From: an uncultured Oscillospiraceae bacterium
GTDB taxonomy: Bacteria > Bacillota > Clostridia > Oscillospirales > Oscillospiraceae
NCBI GenBank assembly: GCA_944386975.1
Contig: CALXDC010000006.1
Location: 18,607 to 82,606 of the forward strand
Length of the DNA: 64,000 bases
Direction: 5' to 3'
Shown: one piece after another, positions 1-8,261 of the stretch
Position numbering within the stretch: position 1 is the first letter of the stretch
Layout: each line of letters starts with the position of its first letter
Position numbers and translations under genes: made by a program
The notes under the pieces: model-generated
Told to the model about the DNA's origin: nothing
Databases searched by the model: none
Seen by the model: the letters and a program-made list of their open reading frames with translations, nothing else

Positions 1-380
1 GTCTCGGGGTCGGCGCTGAGGGTGGCGACGAACTTGATGCCGTTCTTCTCGCCAAAGCCGTCCATCCACTGCAGGAAGGTCTCCATATCCTGCACATCGG
101 GATTCTTCACGATCTTGCCCAGGTTGTCGATGAAGATGTTGGTAATGTCATAGTTGCCCGCGTACAGGCCGCTGATAAAGCCGCGGAGGGTGTCAAAGCT
201 GTTGAGCTGATACTCGCCGGCGTCAATCATCCGGGTCTGGTGACGGATGTTGAAGCTGATGTTATGGGAGGCCTCAATGCACACCATGCAGCCGGTCTCC
301 GTCTCAGCGGCGGCGCTCATCAGCTCCATCAGCTGCTTGGTCTTGCCCTCGCCCTTTCCGCTCATGATCAGTCTAACCAT
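1..380 (-). CDS. P-loop-like ATP-binding protein (3' end outside window)
   Basis: Only the first 126 codons are present; the gene runs off the left edge. The protein opens MVRLIMSGKGEGKTKQ, a glycine-rich loop at residues 7-14 that resembles a Walker A motif but has Ser where the first Gly would be. A hydrophobic strand ending in Asp (IFIDN) near residue 87 looks like Walker B. The start is fixed by AAGGAGTG placed 7 nt before the ATG and by a good promoter further upstream. Nucleotide binding is inferred from these motifs; the substrate is unknown and I do not recognise a named family. It is transcribed in the same direction as rpsT but beyond the rpsT terminator, so it is probably its own unit. 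Confidence 0.7.
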   Translation of the reverse strand, partial: MVRLIMSGKGEGKTKQLMELMSAAAETETGCMVCIEASHNISFNIRHQTRMIDAGEYQLNSFDTLRGFISGLYAGNYDITNIFIDNLGKIVKNPDVQDMETFLQWMDGFGEKNGIKFVATLSADPE

Positions 381-424
381 AAGATATCACTCCTTTACGT
401 TATTGGGTGGATGTATCTGTCCTT

Positions 425-453
425 AGCATACCATAACGCCGCTGAAAACACAA
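425..453 (-). promoter_or_regulatory. SigmaA-type promoter for the partial gene at 1-380
   Basis: On the minus strand the -35 box TTGTGT (448-453) and the -10 box TATGCT (425-430) are 17 nt apart. It lies about 45 nt before the start codon. Confidence 0.5.
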
Positions 454-543
454 CGGAAAAACTACAGTTTCAAAAATATTCACAATCTGTTCATTCCCAG
501 CGGCTTTTCCCGGCAAAGTCCCTGTCTTTCCATCAAAAATAGC

Positions 544-576
544 AAAAAAAACCATCCGGTCCTCCCGGATGGTCCT
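544..576 (-). terminator. Rho-independent terminator of rpsT
   Basis: ACCATCCGG pairs with CCGGATGGT around a short loop and is followed on the minus strand by a run of T. The plus strand also carries T residues after the stem, so it could act in both directions. Confidence 0.85.
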
Positions 577-591
577 TTTTGTCTGGTTGCG

Positions 592-855
592 TCAGCCAAT
601 GCTGTTGAGCTTCAACGTCATGGCGCTCTTCTTGTGCGCCGCGTTGTTCTTATGCAGGATGCCCTTCTTCACGGACTTATCCACCAGCTTCACAGCAGCC
701 TTGTAAGCGCCCTCGGCCTCGGTGCGATTGCCTTCTGCGGCAGCAGCCTCGAACTTCTTGACGGCGGTCTTCAGGGCGGATTTGTTGGCCTTGTTGCGGG
801 CATTGCGAACCTCAGCCACCAGAACGCGCTTCTTAGCAGACTTGATATTCGGCAA
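592..855 (-). CDS. rpsT: 30S ribosomal protein S20
   Basis: Small basic protein that binds 16S rRNA early in 30S assembly. The family start PNIKSAKKRV is present and the body is rich in Lys and Ala, typical of S20 helices; length is 87 residues, normal for the family. I place the start at the TTG of 855: GGAGGTG lies 6-7 nt before it, and translation from TTG gives the canonical N-terminus. An ATG at 873 in the same frame would add six non-conserved residues, and the Shine-Dalgarno sequence would then be inside the coding region. It is divergent from gpr, a common neighbour in Clostridia, and has its own promoter and terminator. Confidence 0.95.
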   Translation of the reverse strand: MPNIKSAKKRVLVAEVRNARNKANKSALKTAVKKFEAAAAEGNRTEAEGAYKAAVKLVDKSVKKGILHKNNAAHKKSAMTLKLNSIG

Positions 856-918
856 ACCAAACACCTCCTCCAATAGGGATTTACGTCGCGGGTCGTCTAC
901 TCCCCCACGCAGAAATGT

Positions 919-947
919 ATTTTAGCATGAGATTTCCTGTTTTGCAA
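919..947 (-). promoter_or_regulatory. SigmaA-type promoter of rpsT
   Basis: Minus strand: TTGCAA (942-947), 17 nt spacer, TAAAAT (919-924), about 65 nt before the TTG start. Confidence 0.65.
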
Positions 948-1053
948 GGGTTTTTTTCAATTTTGTCCCTGTTTTTTCGCATAAAATTTGCGGCTCGCCG
1001 GAAAATAGGAAAATCCCACAATATCTTGTAGGCAAAAAAGGAGAAATTTGCAA

Positions 1054-1929
1054 ATGATGTGGTGTCAGCGGACGGATCTGGCGGCGGAGGCCTGGCGCTT
1101 ATGGCGGGAATCGGCGGGGGAGACCTCCTCGCTCCCCGGAGTGCGGGCCCGGGAGGGCCGTCTGGGAGACTTTCCTGTGACAGAGGTGGAGATTCTGGAC
1201 CGGACGGGGCGGGAGGCGCTCGGGAAGCCGGAGGGACGGTATGTGACGGTGGACCTCCGGCCCTACTTTGCCGACCGGGCGGGGAAATTTTCCGCCGCGG
1301 CGGAGGCGGTGGCGGCAGCTCTGGCAGAGCTTCTGCCGGAGGAGGGGGAGGTCTTTGTGGCGGGCCTCGGCAACCGGGCCATGACCCCCGACGCCATCGG
1401 CCCTCTCACCGTGGAGCACCTGCTGGTGACCCGGCATCTGGCGGAGGTACTGCCGGGATTCCGGCCGGTGTCGGCGGCGGCGGCGGGAGTGCTGGGCACC
1501 ACGGGGCTGGAATCGGCGGAGTGGGTGGAGGGCCTGGCCCGGCGGTGCGGCGCCGGTGCGGTGGTGGCGGTGGACGCCCTGGCGGCCCGGGAGACGGACC
1601 GGCTGTGCACGGCGGTGCAGCTGTCGGATACAGGGCTGGTACCCGGCAGCGGAGTGGGCAACCACCGCAAAGCCCTCAGCCGGGAAACCCTGGGGGTGCC
1701 GGTGCTCTCCGTGGGGGTGCCCACTGTGGTGGAGGCCGCCACCCTGGCGGCGGACCTGCTGGGGAGCGGCGCGTCCTCCGCCCTGAGAGAGCGGGGACGG
1801 GATCTCTTTGTCACGCCCCGGGAGGTGGACGCCCGGGTGGCGGATCTGGGCCGCCTGCTGGGGGCGGCCATTACCATGGCCACCCAGAAGGGTCTCTCCG
1901 CGGAAGACGCCCTCGCCCTGCTGGAGTGA
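1054..1929 (+). CDS. gpr: Germination protease GPR (spore protease)
   Basis: Endoprotease that degrades small acid-soluble spore proteins when spores germinate. The family N-terminus RTDLAAEA follows a short leader, as expected for the self-processed zymogen. VAGLGNRAMTPDAIGP and TVEHLLVTRH in the first half and GSGVGNHRKALS plus GVPVLSVGVPTVVEA in the second half are conserved GPR blocks. At about 291 residues it is slightly shorter than Bacillus GPR (about 370). The start is uncertain: AAGGAG at 1038-1043 is 10 nt before the ATG at 1054 and 4 nt before an in-frame TTG at 1048. Sporulation control by sigmaG is expected from the family, but I could not identify a convincing sigmaG promoter. 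Its presence implies an endospore former. Confidence 0.93.
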   Translation: MMWCQRTDLAAEAWRLWRESAGETSSLPGVRAREGRLGDFPVTEVEILDRTGREALGKPEGRYVTVDLRPYFADRAGKFSAAAEAVAAALAELLPEEGEVFVAGLGNRAMTPDAIGPLTVEHLLVTRHLAEVLPGFRPVSAAAAGVLGTTGLESAEWVEGLARRCGAGAVVAVDALAARETDRLCTAVQLSDTGLVPGSGVGNHRKALSRETLGVPVLSVGVPTVVEAATLAADLLGSGASSALRERGRDLFVTPREVDARVADLGRLLGAAITMATQKGLSAEDALALLE

Positions 1930-2105
1930 GAGTCCGGCCGCCGGAGCGGACCTCTCCGCCACACGGGTAGAGCGGTCCGCCCGCTGGCCCGGAGAGTTGC
2001 GTTTTGGGCGAGCCAGTGATACAATGGGTCGAAAGCCAGGGAAAGGATGCGGCGTGGAGCGGCTTTCCCGGCGGCGTGTTCAGATCAAGAGTGAGGATGG
2101 GATGC

Positions 2106-2615
2106 ATGAACAAGACGGTAATCATTATCAACGGCGCCGGCGGCGTGGGGAAGGACACCATATGCCATGTGGTGGCCCAACATTACAAGGTCAAGGTGAT
2201 CTCCTCCATCGACCCCATCAAGGAAATCGCCCAATCGGGGGGGTGGGACTACTCCGATAAATCCATGGCGGGCAGAAAGCTGCTCTCCGATCTCAAGCTG
2301 GCCTTCGCCGCATACAACGACCTGCCCAACCGCTACATTGTACAGGAATATGAGAACTTTCTCACGGATGACAACGAGATCCTGTTTGTCCACATCCGGG
2401 AGGGGCACGAAATCGACAAATTCCGGAAGTCCGTGGGGATTCGCTGCGTTTCGCTGCTGGTGACCTCCAACCGGGTACAGGCGGGACATTTCGGGAATGT
2501 CTCCGACGACGACGTGGAAGCGTATCCCTACGACTTTGTCTACCGCAACGTGAAGAGCGAGGCGGAGCTTGCAGAGGACTTCATGGCGTATTTTCATCAC
2601 AACATAATGGGGTGA
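2106..2615 (+). CDS. Small P-loop kinase-like protein
   Basis: A protein of 169 residues with a clear Walker A loop, NGAGGVGKDT, at residues 9-18. The GKDT form is typical of nucleoside/nucleotide and phosphomevalonate-type kinases. The middle contains a hydrophobic strand, EILFVHIREGHEI, that could be the second phosphate-binding strand. VTSNR and a late region rich in acidic residues resemble a lid. The substrate cannot be read from the sequence. I chose ATG 2106 because GAGGATG lies just upstream; an in-frame ATG at 2097 would add MGC. Longer upstream starts are not supported. It lies between gpr and a strong terminator and may be cotranscribed with gpr (176 nt gap). Confidence 0.75.
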   Translation: MNKTVIIINGAGGVGKDTICHVVAQHYKVKVISSIDPIKEIAQSGGWDYSDKSMAGRKLLSDLKLAFAAYNDLPNRYIVQEYENFLTDDNEILFVHIREGHEIDKFRKSVGIRCVSLLVTSNRVQAGHFGNVSDDDVEAYPYDFVYRNVKSEAELAEDFMAYFHHNIMG

Positions 2616-2667
2616 TAAGAGGGAGGGACCGACGCCAAGCGCCGTCCACCCCGGTCCATCCACAGAG

Positions 2668-2705
2668 AGCGCCAACGGATCTGTCCGGTCCGTCGGCGCT
2701 TTTTT
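2668..2705 (+). terminator. Rho-independent terminator
   Basis: AGCGCCAACGGA (2668-2679) pairs with TCCGTCGGCGCT (2689-2700) with one mismatch and is followed by six T. It closes the gpr / kinase-like unit. Confidence 0.85.
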
Positions 2706-2792
2706 CCGTCCTTCCGGGCCAAAGCGGCCGTCATAGAACCGGGCGGCGGTTCCCCGGAACAGCTCCGGAGCCGGGGAAAATGGGGCGGGACC

Positions 2793-2821
2793 TTGTGGCG
2801 AGGGTGGAAATGGGCTATAAT
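2793..2821 (+). promoter_or_regulatory. SigmaA-type promoter of the ABC transporter operon
   Basis: TTGTGG (2793-2798), 17 nt, TATAAT (2816-2821), about 37 nt before the ATPase start. No operator dyad is evident beside it. Confidence 0.55.
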
Positions 2822-2858
2822 CGAAACCAAGAACGGCAATAGGGAGATGAACAATACT

Positions 2859-3956
2859 ATGGAGATTCGCGTGGAGCATCTCACCAAGCGCTTCTACGAC
2901 CGTGGCCGCCGCCAGACCACCACGGCGGTGTCGGATCTGACCCTCACCGCGCCCGACGGGGCGCTCATGGGCCTGCTGGGTCCCTCCGGCTGCGGAAAGA
3001 GCACCACCCTCAACATGATCTGCGGCCTGGAGAAGCCCGACGAGGGCCGCATCTTTTTCGGCGGCGAGGACGTCACCGACCTGCCCCCGGAGGTCCGGGG
3101 CGTGGGCATGGTGTTTCAGAACTACGCCCTCTACCCCCACCTCACCGTACTGCAGAACATTCTCTTTCCCCTGGAGAATCTCAAGGGGGCCGCCCGGCCC
3201 TCCCGGGAGGAGATGGTCCGCCGGGCCCGGGAGACCGCCGCCCTGGTGGAGATCGAGGCCCTGCTGGACCGACGGCCCCGGGAGCTGTCCGGCGGCCAGC
3301 AGCAGCGTGTGGCCATCGCCCGGGCTCTGGTGAAGCGGCCCCGGGTGCTGCTGCTGGACGAGCCTCTCAGCAACCTGGACGCCCGGCTGCGGCTCCAGAC
3401 CCGGGAGGAGATCTGCCGCATCCAGCGGGAGACCGGCATCACCACCCTCTTCGTCACCCACGACCAGGAGGAGGCCATGAGCATCTCCCACCGCATCGCC
3501 GTCATGCGGGAGGGCCTTCTCATGCAGGAGGGGGCCCCCCAGCAGGTCTACGACGACCCCGCCTGCCTCTTTGTGGCCAGGTTTCTGGGCACGCCCCCCA
3601 TCAACGTCTTCTCCGGGGAGGTGCGCAGAGGCGCCCTCCTTTTAGACGGCCGGGCCGTTCTGGAGGTTCCCGAGGCGGCGGATGGCCCGGTGTGGGCGGG
3701 GATCCGTCCCGAGGGCTTTCTGCCCCGGCCCGACGGCCCCCTCCGCTGCGCCCTCAGCCGGGTGGAGGTACTGGGCCGGGACGTGAGCATGGTGTGCACC
3801 CACCCCGCCTGTGAAAACGGGTCCCTCCGGGCCATCGTCCCCTCCCGGCGGGAGGCGGAGGCCTCCGGCGGGGCCTTCGCCCTGCGGCCGGACAAGGTAT
3901 TCCTCTTTGACCGGGAGAGGGAAATCCGCATCCCCTTCCGGGCGGCGCGGGCGTAG
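2859..3956 (+). CDS. CUT1-type sugar ABC transporter ATP-binding protein (MsmK/UgpC-like)
   Basis: Nucleotide-binding subunit that powers the carbohydrate importer encoded by the next three genes. Walker A is GPSGCGKST (about residue 43), the Q-loop is FQNYALYPHLT, the ABC signature is LSGGQQQRVAIARAL, Walker B is VLLLDEPLSNLD, and the H-loop is FVTHDQEEA. The C-terminal 120 residues form the regulatory TOBE-like region, with GIRPEGF. Length of 365 residues is normal. I chose ATG 2859 (MEIRVEHLTKRF), the standard family start; AGGGAG is 12 nt upstream, and an ATG at 2847 is too close to it. UgpC/MsmK proteins can serve several transporters, so this one may be shared. It is the first gene of a four-gene operon. 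Confidence 0.9.
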   Translation: MEIRVEHLTKRFYDRGRRQTTTAVSDLTLTAPDGALMGLLGPSGCGKSTTLNMICGLEKPDEGRIFFGGEDVTDLPPEVRGVGMVFQNYALYPHLTVLQNILFPLENLKGAARPSREEMVRRARETAALVEIEALLDRRPRELSGGQQQRVAIARALVKRPRVLLLDEPLSNLDARLRLQTREEICRIQRETGITTLFVTHDQEEAMSISHRIAVMREGLLMQEGAPQQVYDDPACLFVARFLGTPPINVFSGEVRRGALLLDGRAVLEVPEAADGPVWAGIRPEGFLPRPDGPLRCALSRVEVLGRDVSMVCTHPACENGSLRAIVPSRREAEASGGAFALRPDKVFLFDREREIRIPFRAARA

Positions 3957-3968
3957 GGAGGAACAGCC

Positions 3969-4859
3969 ATGGAACGAAACAACCGCAAGGCCTGGCTCTA
4001 CCTGCTGCCGGCCCTGATCCTCCTGGGGGCTTTTTTGGTCTACCCCCTCATCGACGTGCTGATCTACTCCTTTGAGGAGGGGTTCAACTTTGCCTCCCAG
4101 ACCTACTTCGGCGTGGGACTCTACAACTACCGGTACGTCCTCCGGGACCCCTACTTCCTTCAGGCGCTGAAAAACACCTTTCTCCTGGTGCTCATCACCG
4201 TGCCGGTGTCCACGGCCCTGGCCCTCCTCATCTCTCTGGGCCTCAGCTCCATCCGGCCCCTCCGCCAGCTCTACCAGACCATCTACTTCCTGCCCTACGT
4301 CACCAACACCCTGGCGGTGGGGCTGGTGTTCATGGTCCTCTTTCAGAAGACGGAGTACACCGACGGCCTTGTGAACCTGATGCTGTCCTGGTTCGGCAGC
4401 GGACCGGTGGACTTTATCGACGGGCCCTACTGGGCCAAGCTGTTTGTCCTCTGCTTCTACACCGTGTGGGTGGTGCTGCCCTTCAAAATTCTGGTCCTCA
4501 CCAGCGCCCTGGCCTCGGTGAATCAGGACTACTACAAGGCCGCCCGGGTGGACGGCACCTCCCGGCTGCGGACCTTCACCCGCATCACCCTGCCCATGAT
4601 CTCCCCCATGATCGTCTATCTGGTGATCACCGGCTTTATCGGGGCCTTCAAGGCCTACAGCGACGCAGTGGCCCTCTTCGGCACCGACCTCAACGCCGCC
4701 GGGATGAACACCATTGTGGGCTATGTCTACGACATGCTTTACGGCGCCAGCGGCGGCTATCCCTCCTACGCTTCCGCCGCCGCCATTCTCCTCTTTCTCA
4801 TCGTGCTCACCATTACCTGCATCAACCTGATGGCGAGCCGCCGGCAGCTTCAGGGCTGA
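3969..4859 (+). CDS. Carbohydrate ABC transporter permease, first subunit (UgpA/MalF-like)
   Basis: Inner-membrane subunit of a CUT1 importer. Six hydrophobic segments are visible, beginning at AWLYLLPALILLGAFLVYP. The coupling EAA loop reads YYKAARVDGTSRLRTFTRITLP near residue 190 and contacts the ATPase. The length of 296 residues is typical. The gap to the ATPase gene is 12 nt, and GGAGG precedes the ATG. The partner permease follows after 11 nt. The transported sugar cannot be read from the sequence; homology points to oligosaccharides or glycerol-phosphate-like substrates in general. Confidence 0.9.
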   Translation: MERNNRKAWLYLLPALILLGAFLVYPLIDVLIYSFEEGFNFASQTYFGVGLYNYRYVLRDPYFLQALKNTFLLVLITVPVSTALALLISLGLSSIRPLRQLYQTIYFLPYVTNTLAVGLVFMVLFQKTEYTDGLVNLMLSWFGSGPVDFIDGPYWAKLFVLCFYTVWVVLPFKILVLTSALASVNQDYYKAARVDGTSRLRTFTRITLPMISPMIVYLVITGFIGAFKAYSDAVALFGTDLNAAGMNTIVGYVYDMLYGASGGYPSYASAAAILLFLIVLTITCINLMASRRQLQG

Positions 4860-4870
4860 GGAGGGACCAC

Positions 4871-5746
4871 ATGGAACAATCTACCAATCTCTCTGCCCTG
4901 GGCCGCCGGGCGGACGCGCGGCGGCGGACTCTCCGGGCCTTCACCTATCTGGGGCTCAGCCTCTGGGCGGTGCTGGTGCTCTTCCCTTTCTACTGGATGG
5001 TCCTCACCTCCTTCAAGAGCTACGCCGCCTACAACGGCGAGCACATCCCGGTGCTGTACACCCTTTCCCCAACCCTGGAGAACTACCGCCAGGCCTTCAC
5101 CGCCGTGCCCCTGGGGCGGTACCTCCTGAACACCCTCATTTTCGCCCTGGTGACCACCGCCCTCATGGTGGCGGTGAGCACCCTGGCAGCCTACGCCTTT
5201 GCCCGGCTGTCCTTCCGGGGGAAGGACCTGGTGTTCGGCCTCTTCCTCTCCATGATGATGATTCCCAGCGAGCTGGTGGTCATCACCAACTTCGTCACCA
5301 TCACAGACCTGGACCTCCGCAACAGCTTCCCGGGGCTCATTCTGCCCTCCATCACCTCGGTGTTCTACATCTATCTCCTGAAAGAGAACTTCGAGCAGGT
5401 GCCCGACGAGCTCTACCGGGCGGCCAAGGTGGACGGAACCTCGGACCTCAAGTACCTGTGGAAGGTGCTGATCCCCATCTGCCGCCCCACCCTGGTGACC
5501 ATCACCATTCTGAAGATCATCGAGTGCTGGAACAGCTATGTCTGGCCCCGGCTCATCACCGACGACCAGGCCTACTTCCTGGTGTCCAACGGCATCCAGG
5601 AGATCCGGGAGAACGGCTTTGGCCGGGAGAACATTCCCGCCATGATGGCCGCCGTGGTGGTGATCTCGGTGCCCCTGATTCTCCTCTTCCTGGCCTTTCG
5701 CAGGAAGATCATGGAGGGGGTCTCCAGAGGAGGGATGAAGGGATGA
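4871..5746 (+). CDS. Carbohydrate ABC transporter permease, second subunit (UgpE/MalG-like)
   Basis: Second membrane subunit, 291 residues, six predicted membrane spans, with LFPFYWMVLTSFKS after the first span as in MalG/UgpE proteins. Its EAA loop is LYRAAKVDGTSDLKYLWKVLIP. I start at ATG 4871, which follows GAGGAGGGACC; the open frame extends further upstream, but only as a shadow of the preceding permease. The stop overlaps the ATG of the binding-protein gene (ATGA), which suggests translational coupling. Confidence 0.9.
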   Translation: MEQSTNLSALGRRADARRRTLRAFTYLGLSLWAVLVLFPFYWMVLTSFKSYAAYNGEHIPVLYTLSPTLENYRQAFTAVPLGRYLLNTLIFALVTTALMVAVSTLAAYAFARLSFRGKDLVFGLFLSMMMIPSELVVITNFVTITDLDLRNSFPGLILPSITSVFYIYLLKENFEQVPDELYRAAKVDGTSDLKYLWKVLIPICRPTLVTITILKIIECWNSYVWPRLITDDQAYFLVSNGIQEIRENGFGRENIPAMMAAVVVISVPLILLFLAFRRKIMEGVSRGGMKG

Positions 5747-7332
5747 ACGCCATGAACCGTTTTTTCTCCCTGGCTTTGGCCCTTCTCCTCTGCCTCTCTC
5801 TCACCGCCTGCCACGGCAGCCGGGAGCAGGCGGCCTTCGCCGTGCCGGAGGCCTTTGACGAGAGCCGGAACTATGAGATCACCTTCTGGGCCAAAAACGA
5901 CACCAACAAGCGGCAGACCGACATCTACAAGGGAGCTATCGAGGACTTTCAGGCCCTCTACCCCAACATCACCGTCACCCTCCGGCTCTACACCGACTAC
6001 GGGGACATCTACAACGACGTCATCACCAACATCGCCACCCAGACCACCCCCAACGTGTGCATCACCTACCCCGACCACATCGCCACCTATCTCACCGGGG
6101 ACAACGTGGTGGTGCCCCTGGACCAGCTCTTTGCCGACGAGGCCTACGGCCTGGGGGGCAGCGCGCTCCGCTTCGACGGCCCCGCTTTGGAGGAGATCGT
6201 CCCCCAGTTCCTCTCGGAAGGGCGGCTGGAGGGGGCCTACTACGCCCTGCCCTACATGCGCTCCACCGAGGCCTGCTATGTGAACAAGACCTACGTGGAG
6301 GCGCTGGGCTACACCCTGCCCGATGTCCTCACCTGGGACTTCGTGTGGGAGGTGAGCCGGGCGGCGGCGGAGCAGAACGCCGACGGCACCTATGCCCTCA
6401 ATGGACAGAAGGTGATGATCCCCTTCCTCTACAAGTCCACCGACAACATGATGATCCAGATGCTGCGGCAGCTGGGGGCGGGCTACGCCTCGGACAACGG
6501 GGTGATCCAGCTGTTCAACGAGGACACCAAGGCCATTTTGGAGACGGTGGCGGAGAACACCGCCGCCGGGGCCTTCTCCACCTTCAAAATCTCCGGCTAT
6601 CCCGCCAACTTCTTAAACGCCGGTCAGTGCGTCTTTGCCGTGGACTCCACCGCCGGGTCCACCTGGATGGGCAGCGGCGCGCCTCTGGTGGACATCCCGG
6701 AGGAGGAGATCGTGGACTTTGAGACGGCGGTGCTGCCGGTGCCCCAGTTCGACCCGGAGAACCCCAAAATGATCTCCCAGGGCCCCTCTCTCTGTATCTT
6801 CAACAAGGAGGACCCCCAGGAGGTGCTGGCCTCCTGGCTCTTCGCCCAGTACCTCCTCACCAACGAGGTGCAGATTGCCTACGCCCAGACCGAGGGCTAT
6901 GTGCCGGTGACCTTAAAAGCTCAGGAGAGTGCGGAATATCAGGACTACCTCTCCCGGGCGGGGGAGGACGGGGACACCTACTACGAGGTGAAGCTCCAGG
7001 CCGTTCAGCTGCTCCTCAGCCACCAGGAGGACACCTTCATCACCCCCGTCTTCAACGGCTCCGCCTCCCTCCGGGACGCGGCGGGCCACCTCATCGAGAG
7101 CGTCACCAAGTCGGTGCGCCGAAAGGAGACGGTGGACGACGCCTATCTGGAGGCCCTCTTTGCCGACACCCGGTCCCTCTACCACCTGGACTCCCTGACT
7201 CCCTCCGGGGGCAAGACGGACTTGGGGCCCCTGCCCGCCGCCTCTGCGGCCCTGCTGACAGGTCTGGGGACGGTGTGGATGTTGCTTCTCCTCTGGGCTC
7301 TTTTCCGATGGAAAAAACGAAGGAAACCTTGA
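5743..7332 (+). CDS. Extracellular solute-binding lipoprotein with an added C-terminal membrane anchor
   Basis: Substrate-binding component of the ABC importer, family 1. A lipoprotein signal ends in the lipobox LTAC at about residues 21-24. The mature part starts a periplasmic-binding fold with ITFWAKNDTNKRQTDIYKG and TPNVCITYPDHIATYL. It is 529 residues long, about 80-100 longer than usual. The extra C-terminal part ends in a hydrophobic stretch (TGLGTVWMLLLLWALF, about residues 503-520) followed by RWKKRRKP, a classic stop-transfer signal. This would fix the protein at both ends, which is unusual for the family. AGGAGGG is 8 nt before ATG 5743, and the start overlaps the permease stop. Confidence 0.88.
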   Translation: MNAMNRFFSLALALLLCLSLTACHGSREQAAFAVPEAFDESRNYEITFWAKNDTNKRQTDIYKGAIEDFQALYPNITVTLRLYTDYGDIYNDVITNIATQTTPNVCITYPDHIATYLTGDNVVVPLDQLFADEAYGLGGSALRFDGPALEEIVPQFLSEGRLEGAYYALPYMRSTEACYVNKTYVEALGYTLPDVLTWDFVWEVSRAAAEQNADGTYALNGQKVMIPFLYKSTDNMMIQMLRQLGAGYASDNGVIQLFNEDTKAILETVAENTAAGAFSTFKISGYPANFLNAGQCVFAVDSTAGSTWMGSGAPLVDIPEEEIVDFETAVLPVPQFDPENPKMISQGPSLCIFNKEDPQEVLASWLFAQYLLTNEVQIAYAQTEGYVPVTLKAQESAEYQDYLSRAGEDGDTYYEVKLQAVQLLLSHQEDTFITPVFNGSASLRDAAGHLIESVTKSVRRKETVDDAYLEALFADTRSLYHLDSLTPSGGKTDLGPLPAASAALLTGLGTVWMLLLLWALFRWKKRRKP

Positions 7333-7356
7333 TTTTCCGGAAAATCGCGCTATAAT
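7329..7356 (+). promoter_or_regulatory. SigmaA-type promoter for the lipoprotein at 7437
   Basis: TTGATT (7329-7334), 16 nt, TATAAT (7351-7356). The -35 box overlaps the stop codon of the binding-protein gene. Confidence 0.6.
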
Positions 7357-7364
7357 AGCAAAGA

Positions 7365-7414
7365 ACGTCCCCCGGAGGGGGACGTCCGCGGCCCGCTTGC
7401 TGAGAGCGGGCCGC
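7365..7414 (+). promoter_or_regulatory. Two perfect hairpins in the leader of the lipoprotein gene
   Basis: ACGTCCCCC (7365-7373) pairs with GGGGGACGT (7377-7385), and GCGGCCCGCT (7388-7397) pairs with AGCGGGCCGC (7405-7414). No T-run follows either stem, so these are not ordinary terminators. They begin where transcription from 7351 would start and end just before the ribosome-binding site AAGGAGG (7421-7427). Confidence 0.6.
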
Positions 7415-7436
7415 CAATATAAGGAGGAATTTTGTG

Positions 7437-8243
7437 ATGAAAAAGATCTTTGCCCTGCTGCTGGCACTGTCTATGGTGCTGGCCCTGGCGGCCTGCGGGA
7501 ACACTCAGAACGGCCAGGAGAACCAGCAGAGCGGCAGCAACGCCCAGAGCAGCGAGAACCAGAATCAGGAGGAGCAAAGCGGCGGCGAGGATGTCGCTGT
7601 GATGAGCTACGAGGAGTACATGGCGGCGGAGCTGGACAGCGCCGTCACCGTGGAGGCCTATGTCCAGGCCAAGCAGTCCTGGTGGGAGGACCAGGCCACC
7701 GTCTATGCCCAGGATGAGGACGGCGCCTACTTCTTCTACAACATGGCCTGCACCGAGGCGGACTACGCCCTCCTGACCCCCGGCACCTGCATCCGGGTCA
7801 GCGGCTACAAGGCCGAGTGGTCCGGCGAGGTGGAGATTATCGACGCCACCTTCGAGATCGTGGAGGCGGAGCCCTACATCGCCGAGGCCAAGGACGTGAC
7901 GGAGCTGCTGGCCGATGAGAGCCTCATCGACTATCAGAACCAGTTCGTGTCCTTCACCGGCCTCACCGTGGAGGCCGCCGGTCAGGACGACGATGGCAAC
8001 GACGTGGCCTTCCTCTACAACTGGGACGGCTCCGGCACCCAGGGGGACGACCTGTACTTCAACGTCTCCGCGGGCGGCCAGACCTACACCTTCACCGTAG
8101 AGTCCTACCTCTGCGGCAGCGACACCGAGGTGTACAAGGCTGTGGAGTCCCTGGAGATTGGTCAGGTCATCGACGCGGAGGGCTTCCTCTACTGGTATGA
8201 GGGCGTGAACCCCCACATTACCTCCGTCACCGTGGTGGGCTGA
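7437..8243 (+). CDS. Lipoprotein of unknown function with OB-like beta-rich domains
   Basis: The signal peptide MKKIFALLLALSMVLALAAC ends in the lipobox LAAC. A low-complexity Gln/Asn/Ser/Glu linker (residues about 20-52) follows, and then about 215 residues of beta-rich sequence. The repeated pattern VTVEAYVQAKQSWWEDQATVYAQDEDGAYFFY, with TPGTCIRVSGYKAEW after it, resembles OB-fold lipoproteins of Clostridia. No catalytic motif is visible, so the function is unknown. AAGGAGG is 9 nt before ATG 7437; an in-frame GTG at 7434 is also possible. The gene has its own promoter and terminator and so is probably independent of the ABC operon. Confidence 0.8.
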   Translation: MKKIFALLLALSMVLALAACGNTQNGQENQQSGSNAQSSENQNQEEQSGGEDVAVMSYEEYMAAELDSAVTVEAYVQAKQSWWEDQATVYAQDEDGAYFFYNMACTEADYALLTPGTCIRVSGYKAEWSGEVEIIDATFEIVEAEPYIAEAKDVTELLADESLIDYQNQFVSFTGLTVEAAGQDDDGNDVAFLYNWDGSGTQGDDLYFNVSAGGQTYTFTVESYLCGSDTEVYKAVESLEIGQVIDAEGFLYWYEGVNPHITSVTVVG

Positions 8244-8261
8244 GGCAAGGGCAGCAAAACA

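Noticed and set aside
960-1040. SigmaG promoter of gpr
   Set aside because: GCATA-like sequence occurs near 980, but no matching -10 box at the right distance.
1059-1970. Gly-rich 303-residue frame overlapping gpr, and similar long frames opposite many genes
   Set aside because: These are products of high GC content: repetitive Gly/Arg/Ala or His/Gly composition, no ribosome-binding sites, and full overlap with clearly conserved genes.
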